NCBI GenBank assembly: GCA_025360945.1
Contig: JANYBE010000580.1
Coordinates: forward strand, 1 to 14,704
Length of the DNA stretch: 14,704 nt
Source: Rhizobacter sp.
GTDB taxonomy: Bacteria; Pseudomonadota; Gammaproteobacteria; Burkholderiales; Burkholderiaceae_C
Direction: 5' to 3'
Part shown: one piece after another, positions 8,426 to 14,520 of the stretch
Layout of the letters: each line of letters starts with the position of its first letter
Position numbering within the stretch: position 1 is the stretch's first letter
Notes under the pieces: generated by a model
What the model was told of the DNA's origin: nothing
What the model saw: only the letters and a program-made list of their open reading frames with translations
Database searches by the model: none
Made by a program: the position numbers and the translations under genes

Positions 8426-9658
8426 ATGAATCTGACGAGAATGATCAAGTCGGTAGTGCGCGAGCAATTGCCGAGCCTGGTCCAGGCCGTTCAAACATGG
8501 CCGTGGCTGGATACCGTGCGCACGTTGCGCGCGCGTTTTCGTGAAGACCGGCTCGGCCTGACGGCGAGCAGTCTGACTTTCACCACGTTGATTTCGCTGG
8601 TGCCGCTGGTCACAGTGATGCTCGCGGTGTTCTCGGCGTTTCCGATGTTCGCAAGCTTTCAGGTCGCGCTGCAGAAGTACTTTCTGCAGTCGCTGGTTCC
8701 CGACACGATCTCGCAGCAGGTGCTGCGAGCGTTGACGGACTTCTCGAGCAAGGCGAACCGGCTGGGCACGATCGGCCTGGCGTTCCTGTTCGTCTCCGCG
8801 CTCGCGCTGATGCTGACGATCGACCGCACGCTCAACGCGATCTGGCGTGTGCGCACACCGCGCCCGATTGCGCAGCGCGTGCTCGTTTACTGGGCCGCGG
8901 CGACGCTCGGGCCGCTCGTGCTCGGGGTGAGCCTGACGGTGACCTCGTACGCAATCTCCGCTTCACGCGGCCTCGTGGGCGTGTTGCCGGGCGGCGTGGG
9001 CCTGATGCTCTCGCTGATCGAGGTCACGCTGCTCGCGACCGGTCTGGCGGCCTTGTTCCGCTACGTGCCCAATACGCATGTACGCTGGTTGCACGCGATT
9101 CTCGGCGGCACGTTTTCGGCGCTCGGTTTCGAGCTCGCGAAGTACCTTCTCGGCTGGTACATCGCCAAAGGCACGTACTCGGCAATGTACGGCGCGTTCG
9201 CGGCGGTGCCGATCTTCCTGATTTGGATGTACCTCGGCTGGGTCATCGTACTGCTCGGCGCGGTGATCGCCGCCTACGCACCCAGCCTGCAAAGGCGCGT
9301 GAGGCGCTGGCCCGAAGGCCCGGGCGCGCGGCTGCAACTGGCAATTGCGGTGTTGCGCCAACTCGCGGACGCGCGCGCGGGCGGCGAGCGCGGTGTCAAT
9401 GGGGGCGAGCTGGCGGCGGCGCTGCAGACCGACCCGCTACAGACCGAACCCATCCTCGACACGCTGGTCTCGTTCGACTGGGTTGGTCGGCTCGACGAAC
9501 AGAACGATCCGCGCTTCGTGCTGTTGTGTGAGCTCGCGCGCACGCCGGCGCAACCGCTGCTGGCACAGCTGCTGATGGAGCCGTCGCCGGCATCGCGCGG
9601 CTTGTGGCAACGCGCCGGCTTCGACACGATGACGGTGCAGGAATTGATCGACCCCTAA
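8426..9658 (+). CDS. YihY/BrkB family inner-membrane protein (UPF0761)
   Basis: A 410-residue protein of the YihY/virulence factor BrkB family, once misnamed ribonuclease BN. A cytoplasmic N-terminus leads into the family hallmark LTASSLTFTTLISLVPLVTV (residues 45-64). About six membrane helices follow, with FLFVSALALMLTIDRTLNAIW, a conserved RTPRP loop, GPLVLGVSLTVTSYAIS, FRYVPNTHVRW and FLIWMYLGWVIVLLGAVIAAY. The C-terminal roughly 100 residues (after SLQRRVRRWPEG) are soluble and winged-helix-like in composition, an extension common in proteobacterial members. Physiological role is unsettled. ATG 8426 is chosen; in-frame ATGs at 8414 and 8417 exist, and none has a clear Shine-Dalgarno. It is divergent from DUF2069 by 20 bp and ends 14 bp from the convergent cyclase gene. 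Confidence 0.93.
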   Translation: MNLTRMIKSVVREQLPSLVQAVQTWPWLDTVRTLRARFREDRLGLTASSLTFTTLISLVPLVTVMLAVFSAFPMFASFQVALQKYFLQSLVPDTISQQVLRALTDFSSKANRLGTIGLAFLFVSALALMLTIDRTLNAIWRVRTPRPIAQRVLVYWAAATLGPLVLGVSLTVTSYAISASRGLVGVLPGGVGLMLSLIEVTLLATGLAALFRYVPNTHVRWLHAILGGTFSALGFELAKYLLGWYIAKGTYSAMYGAFAAVPIFLIWMYLGWVIVLLGAVIAAYAPSLQRRVRRWPEGPGARLQLAIAVLRQLADARAGGERGVNGGELAAALQTDPLQTEPILDTLVSFDWVGRLDEQNDPRFVLLCELARTPAQPLLAQLLMEPSPASRGLWQRAGFDTMTVQELIDP

Positions 9659-9672
9659 CCCGAACTTTCGGC

Positions 9673-10953
9673 CTAACGTGTGGCCTCGAACGTGACAGCG
9701 CCGCAATGCAGCGCACGGTTCTTGCCCTCGCGCTTGGCCGCGTACATCGCGTCGTCCGCGAGTTGCAGCAGGTTCAGCGGATGCCGCGCATCGCCGGGCG
9801 CGAGGGCGTAGCCGATACTGGCGCTGACCACGCCGGCCAATGGCCCCGAGCCAACGACACCACGCACGGCCACGAGCATGTACAGCGCGAGCGCATGTGC
9901 GCCGTCGGTGTCGCGCACCTTTGCCATCACCAGGAACTCGTCGCCGCCGAATCGGCCCACCGCATCCTCGGCGCGCACCGCGCCCTGCAACGCAGCGCCC
10001 ACGGCCACCAGCAGCGCATCGCCTTCGCGGTGGCCGAGTCGGTCGTTCACCGCCTTGAAGCCGTCGAGGTCGACGAAATACAGCGCGACCGTCGCATGCT
10101 CCGGCGCGGCCAGCGCGATCTCGATGTGGTCCATCATCGTGCGCCGGCTGAGCACGTCAGTAAGCGCGTCACGCTCGACCCGGCGTCTAAGTTTTTCCTG
10201 CGCGACGGTCAACTCGTGCACGTCGATCGTGACGGTGTATAGCCCCAGCACTTGACCGTCGTCGTCGAGGTCGGGCACGTAGCTGGTGCGCAACCAGCGG
10301 GGGCCTTGCGGCAGTGTCGTCACGAGCCGGGTGTACTGCACCGTCTTGCCCTGCATCGCGCGCTGGAAATGGGGTTCGTGTTCGGCCCAGCGCCGCGCGC
10401 CGCGCACGTGGCCGATATGCTTGCCGAGCAGGTTCTCGCTCGTCTCGCCGGTCGCCTCCAGGTAGGCCTTGTTGATAAAGCGAATCGCGAAGCCGCGGTC
10501 CACATACGTCAGCGGGTAGGGGATGTTCTCAGTGAAGCGGTCGAGGCGTCGCGTGGTTGCGGTGAGTGCCTCGCGTGCGACCACGTCGTCGTGGATGTCG
10601 GTCGCGATCGTGAACACCGCCTCGACTGAGCCGCTTGCGTCCACGTCGGGGAAGACCTGGATGCGAAGCCATCGCCCCGGTGTGGGGCCGTGCGCGAGCT
10701 GGCGCTCGTAGCTCACGGTCCGGCCGTTGAAGGCCTGCGCAAACGCGGCCGCCGCGGCGGCCCAGGCGATGGCGCCGAATAGCTCTTCCAGGGTGCGGCC
10801 CAGCAACTGCTCGCGCGGGCGCGCGGCCCAGCTGAGGTAGTGGTCGTTGCAGAAGACGAGGCGATTGTTCCGGTCCCAGCGGCCGATGGGCAGATCGATC
10901 GCCGCAATCAGGCGCTCGATGTGCGAGATACGGGGGTCAGCGGCGGCAACCAT
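9673..10953 (-). CDS. Diguanylate cyclase with two N-terminal PAS domains
   Basis: A 426-residue soluble PAS-PAS-GGDEF protein that makes cyclic di-GMP from two GTP. PAS1 spans about 14-122 (LIAAIDLPIGRWDRNNRLVF through FTIATDIHDD) and PAS2 about 136-248 (FTENIPYPLTYVDRGFAIRF through YTVTIDVHEL). The GGDEF domain starts at about 262 (ALTDVLSRRTMMDHIE). Catalytic-domain signatures are intact: FVDLDGFKAVNDRLGHREGD (293-312) and the active-site GGDEF (336-340). The inhibitory I-site RxxD (RAED, 327-330) lies exactly five residues upstream, so product inhibition is expected. There is no EAL domain or membrane helix, and the PAS ligand is unknown. ATG 10953 follows the DUF962 stop by 5 bp, with no strong Shine-Dalgarno; upstream in-frame sequence is only a DUF962 shadow. 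It is the last gene of the metY-led cluster. Confidence 0.93.
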   Translation of the reverse strand: MVAAADPRISHIERLIAAIDLPIGRWDRNNRLVFCNDHYLSWAARPREQLLGRTLEELFGAIAWAAAAAAFAQAFNGRTVSYERQLAHGPTPGRWLRIQVFPDVDASGSVEAVFTIATDIHDDVVAREALTATTRRLDRFTENIPYPLTYVDRGFAIRFINKAYLEATGETSENLLGKHIGHVRGARRWAEHEPHFQRAMQGKTVQYTRLVTTLPQGPRWLRTSYVPDLDDDGQVLGLYTVTIDVHELTVAQEKLRRRVERDALTDVLSRRTMMDHIEIALAAPEHATVALYFVDLDGFKAVNDRLGHREGDALLVAVGAALQGAVRAEDAVGRFGGDEFLVMAKVRDTDGAHALALYMLVAVRGVVGSGPLAGVVSASIGYALAPGDARHPLNLLQLADDAMYAAKREGKNRALHCGAVTFEATR

Positions 10954-10958
10954 GCGTG

Positions 10959-11282
10959 TCAGAAGCGGATCCGGCCGGTCAAGAAGTCCTTGTACATCAC
11001 CCAATCGCCCATGAAACTGTAGAGCGGCCGTTTGAACGAGGCTGGCTTGTTCTTCTCGAAGACGAAGTGGCCGACCCACGCGAAGCCGTAGCCGCACAGC
11101 AGCGCGGCCAGGCCGAACGCCGCCTGGCCGGTGACGAGCAGCAGCGCGAGACAACTGAGCGCTAGCGTCGAGCCAACGAAGTGCAGGCGTCGGCAGGTGC
11201 GGTCGCCGTGTTCGCGCAGGTACAACGGATAGAACTCGGCGAAAGTCTTGATGGCCTTCAGGTCGACGGGCGTGGTGTTCAT
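10959..11282 (-). CDS. DUF962 / Mpo1-like membrane protein
   Basis: A 107-residue protein of the DUF962 (YGL010w/Mpo1-like) family. The typical start is visible: FAEFYPLYLREHGDRTCRRLHFVGSTLAL with His25 and His34, then two hydrophobic helices (about 37-50 and 54-72), GHFVFEKNKPASFKRPLYSF (His72) and MGDWVMYKDFLTGRI at the end. In yeast, Mpo1 is an Fe(II)-dependent dioxygenase for alpha-oxidation of 2-hydroxy fatty acids. The conserved histidines here are compatible with that, but the bacterial role is not established. The ATG at 11282 has AGGAG (plus 11291-11295) eight bases upstream. It lies 20 bp after the alpha/beta hydrolase and 5 bp before the diguanylate cyclase on the same strand. Confidence 0.9.
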   Translation of the reverse strand: MNTTPVDLKAIKTFAEFYPLYLREHGDRTCRRLHFVGSTLALSCLALLLVTGQAAFGLAALLCGYGFAWVGHFVFEKNKPASFKRPLYSFMGDWVMYKDFLTGRIRF

Positions 11283-11302
11283 CGGCTTGTCTCCTGGGGA
11301 GC

Positions 11303-12106
11303 TTAGCTCAGCGCACGACGCAGCGCCGCCAGAACCGCATCGGGTGCCTCGGCCATCAGCTGGTGGCCGGCGTCCACGCTGCTGACGCGCGCGTTCAGCG
11401 CGCGTGCAAGGTCGGCGGCCTGTTTTGGGCTGGTCATCTGGTCGCGCGCGCCGAGCACGAGGTCGACCGGGCATTGCACCTGGCCGGCGGCCTCCGTGCC
11501 GTGCGCGTAACGGTCGCAGACGCGGAAGTCGTGCTCGAACAGATTGACCTCGCGCTGGCCCGCCTGCACGCGCCGCATCAGTGCGCGGCTCGATCCGTGC
11601 AGCCACGTTCCCGGGCCGGGGTAAGAAGGCTTGGCCGCCAGGCCGGCATGCGAGAAGGCGTTGACCATATCGATTGCTTTCATCGGTGTCTCGCGCGCGG
11701 TGGTGAGCAGTGCGTCGGACACTTTCATAGGGTACGCGGTGCCCATCATCACGAGCCGAGTAACGCGCCCGGGCGCGCGTCCCGCCGCTTCGAGCGCGAT
11801 CAACGAGCCCATGCTGTGGCCGACCAGCGCAGCCGTGGCTACACCGGCCGAATCGAGCAGCGCCAGCACCCAGTCGGCGAGCGCCTCGACGCTGGCCAGC
11901 GGCGCGCCGGCGCTGCGGCTGTGGCCCGGCTGATCGAGGGCGAGGACGCTGTGGCCATGGTGCGCACACCAGCGAGCGAGCAAGGTCCAGACACTGTGGT
12001 CGTTGAGCGCGCCGTGGATGAACACAACGCAAGGCAGCGTGGCATCGAAGGGCTTGCCGCCGGTATACGCGTAGGCGGGACCGTGCCCTGCAAGCTGGAG
12101 CTCCAT
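11303..12106 (-). CDS. Alpha/beta fold hydrolase
   Basis: A 267-residue single-domain alpha/beta hydrolase, full length for the family and cytosolic (no signal peptide). The oxyanion-loop motif is FIHGALNDHSVW (29-40). The nucleophile elbow is GHSMG with Ser98, the acid is Asp222 in LGARDQM, and the base is His248 in DAGHQLMAEAP, so the triad is complete. DQPGHSRSAG is the usual post-beta4 motif. The cap region (about 125-195) gives no substrate clue; esterase or C-C hydrolase activity is possible. The ATG shares its A with the metY stop (TGATG), implying translational coupling and the same mRNA. Being next to metY does not by itself show a methionine role: homoserine O-acetyltransferase also has this fold but is longer and has different motifs. 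Confidence 0.9.
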   Translation of the reverse strand: MELQLAGHGPAYAYTGGKPFDATLPCVVFIHGALNDHSVWTLLARWCAHHGHSVLALDQPGHSRSAGAPLASVEALADWVLALLDSAGVATAALVGHSMGSLIALEAAGRAPGRVTRLVMMGTAYPMKVSDALLTTARETPMKAIDMVNAFSHAGLAAKPSYPGPGTWLHGSSRALMRRVQAGQREVNLFEHDFRVCDRYAHGTEAAGQVQCPVDLVLGARDQMTSPKQAADLARALNARVSSVDAGHQLMAEAPDAVLAALRRALS

Positions 12107-13419
12107 CACGCACCCGCCTTCTCGGCGGCTTTCAGCGCGCGCTTTATGTCGTCGATCAGGTCGTCGGCATCCTCGAGGCCGATCGACAGGCGGATCGTGC
12201 CGGCTGTGATGCCGGCCTTCGCGAGCGCCGCGTCGTCCATCCGGAAGTGCGTGGTCGAGGCCGGATGGATCACGAGCGAGCGGCAGTCGCCGACGTTGGC
12301 GAGGTGCGAGAAGATCTTCAGCGCCTCGATGAACGCGACGCCCTGGGCGCGCGAGCCGCGCAGGTTGAAGCTGAATACCGAGCCGCAGCCGCGCGGCAGC
12401 AGCGTCTTCGCTAGCGCGTGGCTGGAGTGCGATTCGAGCTCGGGGTAACCAACCGACTCGACCATCTTCTGGCCAACCAGAAAAGTGACGACCTTGCGCG
12501 TGTTCTCGATATGTCGCGCCATGCGCAGCGGCAGCGTCTCGATGCCTTGCAGGATCAGCCACGCGGTGTGCGGGCTCATGCAGGCACCGAAGTCGCGCAG
12601 GCCCTCGCGGCGCCCGCGCAACAAGAAGGCACCGACGGTGCTTTCCTCGCTGAACACCATGCCGTGAAAGCCCGCGTACGGTTGCGTCAGCTCGCGGAAT
12701 CGGCCGAACTTGGCAAATGCGTTCTCCCAGTCGAAGGCGCCGCTGTCGACCAGCACGCCGCCAATCACGGTGCCGTGGCCCGAGAGGAACTTGGTGGCCG
12801 AATGAAACACCAGATCTGCACCATGGTCGAAGGGCTTCATCAGCCACGGCGTGGTGAAGGTCGAGTCGATCAGCAGCGGCAGGCCGTGATCGTGGGCCAG
12901 CGACGCAACGGTGGGAATGTCGAGCACGTCAAGCCCCGGGTTTCCCAGTGTTTCGCCGAACAGCAGCGCGGTGTTCGGGCGAATCGCCGCGCGCCAGCCG
13001 GCAATATCGCCGGGTTTCACAAACGTCGTCGCTATGCCGAAACGCGCCAGCGTGTAGTGCAGCAGGTTGTGCGAGCCACCATACAGAGCACTCGACGCAA
13101 CGATGTGCGAGCCCGCACCGGCCAGCGTGCTGATCGCCAGATGCAGCGCCGCCTGGCCGCTCGCGGTCGCGATCGCGCCGGCGCCGCCTTCGAGCGCGGC
13201 GACACGCTCTTCGAGCACGGCGTTGGTCGGGTTCGAGATCCGGCTGTAGACGTGGCCGGAGCGCTCCATGTTGAACAGCGACGCAGCGTGCTCGCTGCTC
13301 TCGAACACGAACGAGGTGGTCAGGTGAATCGGGACGGCGCGCGCGCCGGTCGCCGGGTCGGGCGAGGCGCCCGCATGCAACGCAAGGGTGTCGAAGCCAG
13401 GGTCTGAGTGGCCGGGCAT
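12106..13419 (-). CDS. metY: O-acetylhomoserine aminocarboxypropyltransferase (sulfhydrylase)
   Basis: A 437-residue PLP enzyme of the Cys/Met metabolism family that makes homocysteine from O-acetylhomoserine and sulfide (direct sulfhydrylation in methionine synthesis). Seen: FDTLALHAGASPDPATGARAV (9-29), YSRISNPTNAVLEERVAALE (58-77), GQAALHLA, FGETLGNPGLDVLDI, the PLP-phosphate and pyridine region LIDSTFTTPWL with Asp185, and the PLP Schiff-base Lys210 in DLVFHSATKFLSGHGT. The C-terminus carries IHPASTTHFRM and GTIRLSIGLED. Length and the N-terminal AVPIHLTTSFVFES favour MetY over the shorter O-succinylhomoserine enzyme MetZ; exact acyl-donor preference is inferred. GGAG lies five bases before ATG 13419. 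It is the first gene of a four-gene minus-strand cluster and diverges from the CBS gene. Confidence 0.93.
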   Translation of the reverse strand: MPGHSDPGFDTLALHAGASPDPATGARAVPIHLTTSFVFESSEHAASLFNMERSGHVYSRISNPTNAVLEERVAALEGGAGAIATASGQAALHLAISTLAGAGSHIVASSALYGGSHNLLHYTLARFGIATTFVKPGDIAGWRAAIRPNTALLFGETLGNPGLDVLDIPTVASLAHDHGLPLLIDSTFTTPWLMKPFDHGADLVFHSATKFLSGHGTVIGGVLVDSGAFDWENAFAKFGRFRELTQPYAGFHGMVFSEESTVGAFLLRGRREGLRDFGACMSPHTAWLILQGIETLPLRMARHIENTRKVVTFLVGQKMVESVGYPELESHSSHALAKTLLPRGCGSVFSFNLRGSRAQGVAFIEALKIFSHLANVGDCRSLVIHPASTTHFRMDDAALAKAGITAGTIRLSIGLEDADDLIDDIKRALKAAEKAGA

Positions 13420-13489
13420 GGTGTCTCCGGGGTGTCGTCGCTGTGAATTGTGGGCTATATTGAGTTCACACCACCCCGGGGAGAGCCTC
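13420..13489. promoter_or_regulatory. Divergent metY/CBS promoter region with nested inverted repeats
   Basis: This 70-bp gap must serve both directions. It contains TGTGAA (13442-13447) paired with TTCACA (13465-13470), and outside these CCGGGGTG (13427-13434) paired with CACCCCGG (13472-13479). A TATATT (13456-13461) between the arms is the best -10 candidate for the CBS gene and would give a leader of roughly 20 bases carrying GGGGAGAG (13478-13485) before ATG 13490. No good -35 matches it. The pairing may be an operator or an mRNA hairpin that sequesters the CBS ribosome binding site. The TGTGA/TCACA spacing (19) is wrong for a CRP site. Confidence 0.4.
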
Positions 13490-13951
13490 ATGAAAGTCAG
13501 CGACATCCTCCGCGTCAAGGGCGGCACCCTGTTCACGGTGACTCCGGATTCGCCCCTGGCTGAGGCGGTCGTCGCGATGTCCGAGCGCGACATCGGCTCG
13601 CTCGTCGTAATGGAGGGTGGCGAACTCACCGGCATGCTGACTTTCCGCGAGGTGATCCAGGCCGTCGTCAAGGGCAGTGGCTCGCTGGGCCAGACGGTAG
13701 TGCGCAGTGTGATGGACGACCACCCGCTGACCTGCACGCCCGACACCGAGATCGACGAAGTGCGCCGCATGATGCTCGGCCGCCATGCACGCTACCTGCC
13801 GGTGATGAGCCAGCGCACGCTGATGGGGGTGATCTCGTTCTACGACGTGGCCAAGGCCGTGGTCGACGGGCAGGACTTCGAAAACCGCATGCTCAAAGCC
13901 TACATCCGCGACTGGCCGGTCGAGGAGCCGAAGGACGCTCAGACCTCCTGA
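13490..13951 (+). CDS. CBS domain protein (tandem CBS pair)
   Basis: A 153-residue protein made almost entirely of one Bateman module. CBS1 is at about 1-62 (MKVSDILRVKGGTLFTVTPD, ERDIGSLVVMEGGELTGMLT, FREVIQAV). CBS2 is at about 68-130 (VRSVMDDHPLTCTPDTEIDE, RHARYLPVMSQRTLMGVISF, YDVAKAVVDG). Such stand-alone pairs bind adenosyl ligands such as AMP, ATP or SAM and act as energy or ligand sensors; the partner is unknown here. GGGGAGAG ends four bases before the ATG. It is followed by a 173-bp gap and then aroC on the same strand. It diverges from metY, so a SAM-sensing role near a methionine gene is a tempting but unsupported idea. Confidence 0.92.
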   Translation: MKVSDILRVKGGTLFTVTPDSPLAEAVVAMSERDIGSLVVMEGGELTGMLTFREVIQAVVKGSGSLGQTVVRSVMDDHPLTCTPDTEIDEVRRMMLGRHARYLPVMSQRTLMGVISFYDVAKAVVDGQDFENRMLKAYIRDWPVEEPKDAQTS

Positions 13952-14070
13952 GCGGCCGAGGCGAAGTGCGTATACGGTTGCAAAGTGTATTAGGCTCGAC
14001 TCGGGTCGACGCTGCCCAACTTCGCAGGCCTCGCTGTGCCCTGAGGCTGACGCCTTAGAATCGAGTGCCG

Positions 14071-14093
14071 CCACCGCCTTCGGGCGGTGGTTT
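14071..14093 (+). terminator. UUCG-capped hairpin in the CBS-aroC intergenic region
   Basis: CCACCGCC-TTCG-GGCGGTGG is a perfect 8-bp stem closed by a cUUCGg tetraloop, followed by only TTT then GCATTT. It could be an intrinsic terminator for the CBS transcript, or a stable element in the aroC leader 34 bases before ATG 14125. The short T-run weakens the terminator reading. Just upstream, TAGAAT (14056-14061) resembles a -10 box but lacks a recognisable -35; if used, the hairpin would lie at the start of the aroC mRNA. The rest of the 173-bp gap shows no ORF or RNA gene. Confidence 0.45.
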
Positions 14094-14124
14094 GCATTTC
14101 AGCCCATCACTAGCCAACCCACCC

Positions 14125-14520
14125 ATGTCTGGCAGCACCCTCGGCGAGTTGTTCCGCGTCACCAATTTCGGCGAGAGCCACGGCCCCGCGATCGGCTGCG
14201 TGATCGACGGCTGCCCGCCCGGCATGACGCTGAGCGAGACCGACATCCAGCCCGAGCTCGATCGGCGCCGCCCCGGCACCTCGCGCCACGTGACGCAGCG
14301 TAACGAGCCCGATGCGGTCGAGATCCTGTCCGGCGTGTACGAGGGCAGGACCACCGGCACGCCGATCTGCGTCATGTGGCCGGCAAACGTGGTGCCGTAC
14401 TTCTCGAATAGCCATTTGCGCGCGACCGCACCAGCGCCGACCATCGGCGCTGTCAGCCGTGCCGACGCGCGACCACCACCGCGCGGATCACGCAGGCCGT
14501 ACTTCTGCAAATACGTGTAG
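14125..14520 (+). CDS. aroC: Chorismate synthase, N-terminal fragment; only 14125-14370 is authentic
   Basis: Chorismate synthase makes chorismate from EPSP with reduced FMN, the last step of the shikimate pathway. Codons 1-82 (14125-14370) are typical: STLGELFRVTNFGESHGPAI, the signature GESHGPAIGCVIDGCP (16-31, with His19), LDRRRPGTSRHVTQRNEPD and VEILSGVYEGRTTGTPIC. From 14371 the frame reads unrelated sequence (VMWPANVVPYF onward) and stops at 14520, because the DNA switches to the reverse complement of a later part of aroC. The normal continuation LLIRNTDQRSKDYG is on the minus strand at 14597 and leftward. Joining 14125-14370 to the reverse complement of 14361-14597 restores 161 in-frame residues, including RPGHADYTY with His106 and GRASARLTAPMVGAGAV. 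The family length is about 360, so the gene is incomplete here. Confidence 0.9.
   Translation: MSGSTLGELFRVTNFGESHGPAIGCVIDGCPPGMTLSETDIQPELDRRRPGTSRHVTQRNEPDAVEILSGVYEGRTTGTPICVMWPANVVPYFSNSHLRATAPAPTIGAVSRADARPPPRGSRRPYFCKYV
14264..14370 (+). repeat. Left arm of 107-bp perfect inverted repeat
   Basis: Bases 14264-14370 are the exact reverse complement of 14598-14704 (paired positions sum to 28968), checked base by base. The arm lies wholly within aroC codons 47-82. The two arms flank 227 bp of aroC in reverse orientation. The inner ends of the arms are GCCGATCTGC (14361-14370) and GCAGATCGGC (14598-14607). Confidence 0.97.

Noticed and set aside
8032..8448. N-terminal extension of the FAD dehydrogenase to 8448
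   Set aside because: This part is only the alternative frame of DUF2069. The GTG at 8031 has a strong Shine-Dalgarno and gives the normal family N-terminus.
9659..9672. Bidirectional terminator between yihY and the cyclase gene
   Set aside because: CCGA-ACTT-TCGG (9660-9671) is only a 4-bp stem with no T-run on either strand.
10954..11154. N-terminal extension of the diguanylate cyclase to 11154
   Set aside because: It is Arg-rich sequence antiparallel in frame to DUF962 coding DNA and contains no domain. ATG 10953 follows the DUF962 stop directly.
13442..13470. CRP or lac-operator-like site (TGTGAATTGTG...TTCACA)
   Set aside because: The two half-sites are separated by 19 bases instead of 6, and the rest does not match a lac operator. 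The resemblance is superficial.
13420..13770. N-terminal extension of metY to 13770
   Set aside because: It would cover the CBS gene in antisense and the divergent promoter. ATG 13419 has a good ribosome binding site and starts where the family starts.
13957..14033. Inverted repeat (GCGAAGT with ACTTCGC) after the CBS gene
   Set aside because: The stem is 7 bp with a bulged extension and a loop of about 51 bases and no T-run, so it is within chance expectation.
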